From contig NZ_VFIY01000019.1 in the NCBI RefSeq assembly GCF_006385175.1, forward strand, positions 1 through 53,952: a stretch of DNA of 53,952 nucleotides, given 5' to 3'. The notes beneath the pieces are model-generated. The model had not been told where the DNA came from. It ran no database searches and saw only the letters and a program-made list of their open reading frames with translations. Of the stretch, positions 50,050 to 53,952 are shown piece by piece. The position numbers and the translations under genes are program-made. Origin of the DNA: Emcibacter nanhaiensis. Lineage in GTDB: Bacteria; Pseudomonadota; Alphaproteobacteria; Sphingomonadales; Emcibacteraceae. The stretch's first letter is position 1. Each line of letters opens with the position of its first letter.

Positions 50050-50502
50050 TAATAAACTCACATGGTGCGCGTTCTGGATAGTGTAATTCGCAAATTGGAT
50101 ATCACCTAAATCTTGTCGGTTATCTTCTGTGGTGCATTTCCAAATGGGAACTTAGCTCTCGCGAAGGAAATAATGGATCAGGGCTTGCCGTTTCTGTGGC
50201 TTGGGAAGCGATACGCTCCAGAAGCGATACCTAAAGTCTGATGCACACGCAGTACCGGATACCTTCAATCAAGTTACTATATTCACTTTGCGAATATTGA
50301 TATTCGTAATGCGCAGCGGACCATTCCAGTAAGAAATTGTTTATTGCTTGCCGGTTTTCTAGGAGCTTAAGATTTGGGCTAGTACCCGGTCTTCTCAATG
50401 GTCATTGGCTGTCTTCCATGCATTGTGAAGATCCGAGCATTTTACAAAACAAAAACAAAGTAATTCAGTTGGGTTGATCACAGCATTCAAAAAAGGATTT
50501 CA

Positions 50503-52077
50503 ATGTTCAAGAGCACGCGTAAAAACGACAATATCATTTCGGTCAGTGAAGAAGATTCTGAAGAGCAATCCATCTTTCGTCGGCACAAAAAAATGATAGA
50601 TAGAATGCCCGTCAATGTGATGGTTTGTGACAAGGAAACGCTCACTATAATCGAAGCAAACCAGACCAGCATCAGAACACTCAAGAAACTGCAACATCTG
50701 ATTCCCATCAGGGCTGAAAACCTGATTGGAACTTGTATTGATGAGTTCCATAAAAATCCGGCGCATCAACGGCAGATTCTTAATGATCCGGATAATCTTC
50801 CCTTTTCGACCACTATTCCACTGGGGGAGGAATTTCTGGATTTGCTGGTGCAGGATCTGGACGAGGAGCATTTTCTGCTTACCTGGTCACTGGTTACCGA
50901 CAAAGTGAAAGCTGAAGAGGAAAGCAGGCAGCTTTTGAATATGCTGGACAGGATGCCCCTTAATATCATGACCTGCGATCCGGAAACTTTTGAAATCAAT
51001 TATGTCAACAGCACCAGTCTGGAAACACTGCGAAAAGTTGAGCATTTGCTACCGGTCAAGGCAGAGGACATAAAAGGCAGTTCCATTGACATTTTTCACA
51101 AAACCCCGAAGGTTCAGCGCGATATTGTCAAAATGCCGGCAAATCTTCCTCACTTGGCGCGTATCAAGCTGGGAGAGGAAGTCCTGCTATTGCGGGTTTA
51201 TCCCATCTTTGGGGATTCAGGTAAATACCGCCGGGTCATGTTGTCCTGGGATATTATTACCGGTCAGGACCGCGCAGAGAAAGAACTGCAATCTATAGCC
51301 ACGCAGGTTGCCTCGGCAGCCACCCAGCTGACAATGACTTCAGATCTGCTGGGCAAGCAGGCAGCCTCCGCTTATGAAAAAACGACCGAGGTTGTCAAGG
51401 AGGCTGACGAGACTTCCCAGAGTGTCACTGAAGTGGCGGCGGCTGTCGAGGAAATGACGGCCAGCATTTCCGAGATCCAGCGGCAAATTGATCATTCCAT
51501 GGAGTATGTTAAACAGGCTGTGGATCAGAGCAGAACCACCTCACAAACGATTGAGACGCTGGATGTTGCGGCCGGAGAAATTGGTTCAGTCATAAAGCTG
51601 ATCGAGGATATTGCCGGGCAAACCAACCTGCTTGCCCTTAATGCGACGATCGAGGCTGCGCGGGCCGGGGAAGCCGGTAAGGGTTTTGCGGTTGTCGCCA
51701 ACGAAGTAAAAAGTCTGGCAACCCAGACCACCGACGCGACCACAGATATTACCAGCAGAGTGGAAGGCATACAGGAGTCCACGCAGAAGTCGGTAGAAGC
51801 AATCCGGAATATTTCCGACACCATTCAGACGGTAAGCGAGTCCTGTGGCAGTATTAATGATGCTGTGAACGAGCAAAGCGGTGTTACCGCAGAGATCAGC
51901 CGGAACATGCAACAGCAAGCCGAGCGGGCAAAAAATGCCTCGGCAAAGCTGAGTGACGTCATCAAGGACATTGATGATACTGAAGTCGCTTCGAAGGAAT
52001 TACAAGGCGCCGCTATGGCCCTCAATGAAATGGCCGGGAAACTCTCGAAAGACATAGTGACGCTTTTGGCAGACTAG
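50503..52077 (+). CDS. Soluble methyl-accepting chemotaxis protein with two PAS domains
   Basis: A 524-residue chemoreceptor without a transmembrane segment. Two tandem PAS-like domains (about 25-145 and 148-260) are clearly duplicated: [20 protein letters not shown] versus [20 protein letters not shown], each followed by a LGEE(F/V)L(D/L)L strand. The C-terminal MCP signalling domain (about 280-520) has the hairpin tip [20 protein letters not shown] and [15 protein letters not shown]. It would bind CheA/CheW in a cytoplasmic array and sense a cytosolic or membrane-permeant cue such as redox state. No che genes lie in the window, so it must use the host array. PAS_5 genes and HD-GYP follow downstream. 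Confidence 0.93.
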   Translation: MFKSTRKNDNIISVSEEDSEEQSIFRRHKKMIDRMPVNVMVCDKETLTIIEANQTSIRTLKKLQHLIPIRAENLIGTCIDEFHKNPAHQRQILNDPDNLPFSTTIPLGEEFLDLLVQDLDEEHFLLTWSLVTDKVKAEEESRQLLNMLDRMPLNIMTCDPETFEINYVNSTSLETLRKVEHLLPVKAEDIKGSSIDIFHKTPKVQRDIVKMPANLPHLARIKLGEEVLLLRVYPIFGDSGKYRRVMLSWDIITGQDRAEKELQSIATQVASAATQLTMTSDLLGKQAASAYEKTTEVVKEADETSQSVTEVAAAVEEMTASISEIQRQIDHSMEYVKQAVDQSRTTSQTIETLDVAAGEIGSVIKLIEDIAGQTNLLALNATIEAARAGEAGKGFAVVANEVKSLATQTTDATTDITSRVEGIQESTQKSVEAIRNISDTIQTVSESCGSINDAVNEQSGVTAEISRNMQQQAERAKNASAKLSDVIKDIDDTEVASKELQGAAMALNEMAGKLSKDIVTLLAD

Positions 52078-52210
52078 GAGAAGGAAATAAATTTATCTCA
52101 TTGTTGACGGATCGGCTTTTCTGAAGTGGATGGTCTCCGGAATTTGCAGAGGCTGGATGAGAATGTGTATATCCGGCAAAAAGTTAGTGGTTTTGTAAGG
52201 GGGTAGTAAC

Positions 52211-52669
52211 ATGTTTATATATCCGGTTGAGCTGTCGGACCTGAAGCATGATGTTCACAGGAACCTGTTTCAATATTGGAACAAAATTAGAGGCAACCGA
52301 TCCATGCCAAGCCGAAAGGATTTCGAGCCGACAGAGGTGCCCAATGTGTTGAAACATATCCTTATGGTGAATGTTGAGCAAGCTACAGGTCGGTATCTGA
52401 TCCGGCTGCTTGGATCGGAAACAGTACAAGCCTTGGGTGCAGATCCCACAGGTCAATATGTAGATAGTATTCCCGTCATTTCCCGAGTTGTGGAACGTTG
52501 CAATTGGATCGTTGAAAACAAGATCCCCTATTACTACCAAGGCAACGTTGAATGGTCGGAAAAAAACTTCCTTGAATATCGGTCTATAACGTTCCCTTTT
52601 TCCGACGACGGAGAAACTGTTGATATCATAATGGCCGCTATGGTTTACCTCTTTCCAGAGTCGACCTGA
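52211..52669 (+). CDS. PAS_5-type single-domain protein (paralogue 2)
   Basis: A 152-residue PAS_5-family protein: PVELSDLKHDVHRNLFQYW, NRSMPSRKDFEPTEVPNVL, YLIRLLGSETVQALGADPTG, ERCNWIVENKIPYYYQGNVE and ITFPFSDDGETVDIIMAA. It has no output domain. Its close relative begins 165 bp downstream, and the two are alike enough at DNA level (shared ATGCCAAGCCGAA stretch) to indicate tandem duplication. A GTAAGGGGG RBS precedes the ATG. It is probably a small sensor feeding the neighbouring chemoreceptor or HD-GYP protein, which is inference. Confidence 0.82.
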   Translation: MFIYPVELSDLKHDVHRNLFQYWNKIRGNRSMPSRKDFEPTEVPNVLKHILMVNVEQATGRYLIRLLGSETVQALGADPTGQYVDSIPVISRVVERCNWIVENKIPYYYQGNVEWSEKNFLEYRSITFPFSDDGETVDIIMAAMVYLFPEST

Positions 52670-52833
52670 CCCGCCTACACCATATCTCTCGGTTTCGGAG
52701 AAGGCCGCAGTGGGGGTGTGAAGGGCAGCAGCAATCTTGAGAGGATTTTCTATTATTAGGGAATGATATTATACTGTCAGGTCTGTTTGGATTCGCGTTC
52801 CTATATCAATAGATCCCTAAAGTAAAATGGGGC

Positions 52834-53346
52834 ATGAATAATAGTAAAGGTATCTTTTTTCCAATGTTTAAAGCCCCCGTTCAGCTATCCGACTTGGAAT
52901 ATGATGTCCATAAAGAACTGTTTTCCTACTGGGACAAAATCAGGGGGTCAAAACCCATGCCAAGCCGAACGGATTTTGATCCCATTGATGTTCCTGGACT
53001 GCTGACACATATCTCTATGGTTGATATAGAGCCCGAGACCGGAAGATACAAGTATCGACTGGTCGGTTCCGAAACAGTCACTGGTGTAGGGGAGGATTAT
53101 ACGGGAAGATATCTTGATGAGCTTCCTGTCATGTCTGGAGTAATCGAGCGATATAACTGGATGCTTGAGAATAAAATACCTTACCTCTACAGGGGGCAAT
53201 TCATCTGGTCGAAGAAAGACTATCTTGACTATTGTGCCTTAAACCTTCCCTTTTCTGACGATGGCGTGACTGTCAACATTATCATGACTGGCGTAGTCTG
53301 TTTCTTGTCAAATCATACAGAACGTCAATATCCCAGGAAGAGATGA
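52834..53346 (+). CDS. PAS_5-type single-domain protein (paralogue 3)
   Basis: A 170-residue PAS_5-family protein, tandem copy of the gene at 52211: PVQLSDLEYDVHKELFSYWD, SKPMPSRTDFDPIDVPGLLT, YKYRLVGSETVTGVGEDYTG, ERYNWMLENKIPYLYRGQF and LNLPFSDDGVTVNIIMTGVV. Alignment with paralogue 2 suggests the start may be the ATG at 52864 (MFKAPVQL). The upstream ATG at 52834 adds ten residues. Ligand and function unknown. Confidence 0.8.
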   Translation: MNNSKGIFFPMFKAPVQLSDLEYDVHKELFSYWDKIRGSKPMPSRTDFDPIDVPGLLTHISMVDIEPETGRYKYRLVGSETVTGVGEDYTGRYLDELPVMSGVIERYNWMLENKIPYLYRGQFIWSKKDYLDYCALNLPFSDDGVTVNIIMTGVVCFLSNHTERQYPRKR

Positions 53347-53503
53347 GCCAGAACAACAAGTTCATCAAGCAGCAATCAGAAAAATCAGCCTCACATTATA
53401 GCACCAGGAAAAATCCTTAAAATTTTAAGTGAATTTTTGTAGATATTAATTCCCACGCCTTAAGCTGGTCTCTTCCTTCATGGTATACAGAGGTATTGGG
53501 GAA

Positions 53504-53952
53504 ATGAACACTGATAACTATTCAATATTTAATTCAGACACTGATGAGATCGTTAAGAATACTGTACTGCTTCTTATCGGACTAAGTGATCTGTACACAA
53601 AAGAACACTGTATCATGGTATCCGAACTAGCTGCCCGGATCGCCCAAAGGCTTGGCGTTCTGCCAGGTGAGATTGAAAAGATAAAGCTGGCCGGCTACCT
53701 TCACGACATTGGTAAACAGGCGATACCACAGGGTTTTATATCCAAGCCCGGAAAGCTATCTCCCCAGGAATATGAGTTGGTCAAAACACATGTCCAGGTT
53801 GGCGTAGATGTCCTTCATCAGTTAAAAGTGAGCCCGGCAGTGGTCCGCATGGTTGGAGAACATCATGAAAGGTTGGACGGTAGCGGATACCCCAATTGTC
53901 TCAGAGGATCGGAGATATCGCTTGGTGGTCAGATCATAGGCGTTGCCGATGT
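53504..53952 (+). CDS. HD-GYP cyclic-di-GMP phosphodiesterase, N-terminal part (continues at base 1)
   Basis: N-terminal and central part of a 218-residue HD-GYP protein that crosses the circular junction. The gene contributes codons to 53892, and the last 60 bases duplicate bases 1-60. Motifs present: LYTKEHCIMVSELAARIAQR (first His), LHDIGKQAIPQGFISKPGKL (HD plus metal/substrate Lys), THVQVGVDVLHQL (His) and EHHERLDGSGYPNCLRG (HHE plus GYP). All residues expected for c-di-GMP hydrolysis are there. There is almost no N-terminal extension, so any sensing must come from a partner, perhaps the PAS_5 proteins upstream. It probably lowers c-di-GMP and favours motility. Confidence 0.92.
   Translation, partial: MNTDNYSIFNSDTDEIVKNTVLLLIGLSDLYTKEHCIMVSELAARIAQRLGVLPGEIEKIKLAGYLHDIGKQAIPQGFISKPGKLSPQEYELVKTHVQVGVDVLHQLKVSPAVVRMVGEHHERLDGSGYPNCLRGSEISLGGQIIGVAD
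53893..53952. repeat. Terminal direct repeat, copy 2 (circular junction)
   Basis: Identical to bases 1-60. The shared segment codes for the NCLRGSEISLGGQIIGVADV part of the HD-GYP domain in the same frame at both ends. Confidence 0.9.

Larger units (their letters stand above)
49777..50502. other. Long intergenic region with terminator and possible small minus-strand unit
   Basis: About 725 bp. It holds a strong hairpin at 49849-49874, two tiny minus-strand frames beyond it, and AT-rich DNA up to the chemoreceptor start. No larger gene is evident on either strand. Confidence 0.5.

Noticed and set aside
1-53952. Insertion sequences or transposase genes
   Set aside because: I found no DDE transposase frame or paired terminal inverted repeats. 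The only recombinase is the serine type at 8449-10326.

Overview
The window looks like alphaproteobacterial DNA of moderate GC. It carries three PAS_5-type single-domain proteins (a family I associate with Alphaproteobacteria), a TonB receptor followed by a TPR-sulfotransferase, a PEP-CTERM protein and a tRNA-associated serine recombinase. The genus cannot be fixed from the sequence alone. The last 60 bases (53893-53952) are identical to bases 1-60, and an HD-GYP phosphodiesterase gene reads in frame across that junction (53504 to the end, then on to base 268). The window is therefore best read as a circular contig of 53,892 bp with a 60-base assembly overlap. I recognise no replication initiator, partition or conjugation gene, so an excised integrative element, a tandemly repeated chromosomal segment or an unusual plasmid all remain possible.

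Layout. 0.6-3.4 kb (minus): NarL/LuxR-type two-component system. 3.7-8.1 kb (plus): PEP-CTERM protein, two Sel1-repeat secreted proteins and an unknown secreted protein. 8.4-20 kb: accessory, mosaic DNA with a large serine recombinase and its small partner, a divergent HEPN/NTase-like protein and XRE pair, a HipBA toxin-antitoxin, a PAS_5 protein, an exported protein with about 70 Thr-Asp dipeptides, and an ArdC-like protein. Several short copies of an initiator-tRNA 3' end (CCCGCAACCA type), most next to a hairpin, punctuate this part (near 540, 8395, 8551, 8667, 16076, 18606 and 48460-48519) and look like attachment-site scars.

20.4-33.4 kb: nitrogen catabolism. A PuuR-like XRE-cupin regulator is followed by an omega-amino-acid:pyruvate aminotransferase, GabD and GabT. 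Next comes a probable guanidine-assimilation operon: a NikR-fold regulator that has lost most nickel ligands, two DUF1989 proteins (carboxyguanidine deiminase type), a 1201-residue urea/guanidine carboxylase and allophanate hydrolase. A Gdx/SugE-type SMR exporter lies convergently behind it.

33.4-48.3 kb: an uncharacterised catabolic locus. On the minus strand are an enoyl-CoA hydratase-like protein lacking the classical glutamates, an SRPBCC protein, a frameshifted small gene, a SnoaL-like protein and a GNAT-like protein. Divergently on the plus strand are a TonB receptor, TPR-sulfotransferase, MFS transporter, DAO-type flavoprotein, metallo-beta-lactamase-fold hydrolase, a Rieske-oxygenase homologue with two of four cluster ligands substituted, a PhyH-type dioxygenase, an acyl-CoA dehydrogenase and a LysR regulator. 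48.8-53.9 kb: AraC regulator, a soluble double-PAS chemoreceptor, two tandem PAS_5 proteins and the HD-GYP protein.

The most interesting reading is that roughly 8.4-48.5 kb, flanked by 40-bp imperfect direct repeats (34/40 identical) with the recombinase at one end, is an integrative island for import and breakdown of an N-rich, possibly guanidino or amine-bearing compound. That substrate is inference.
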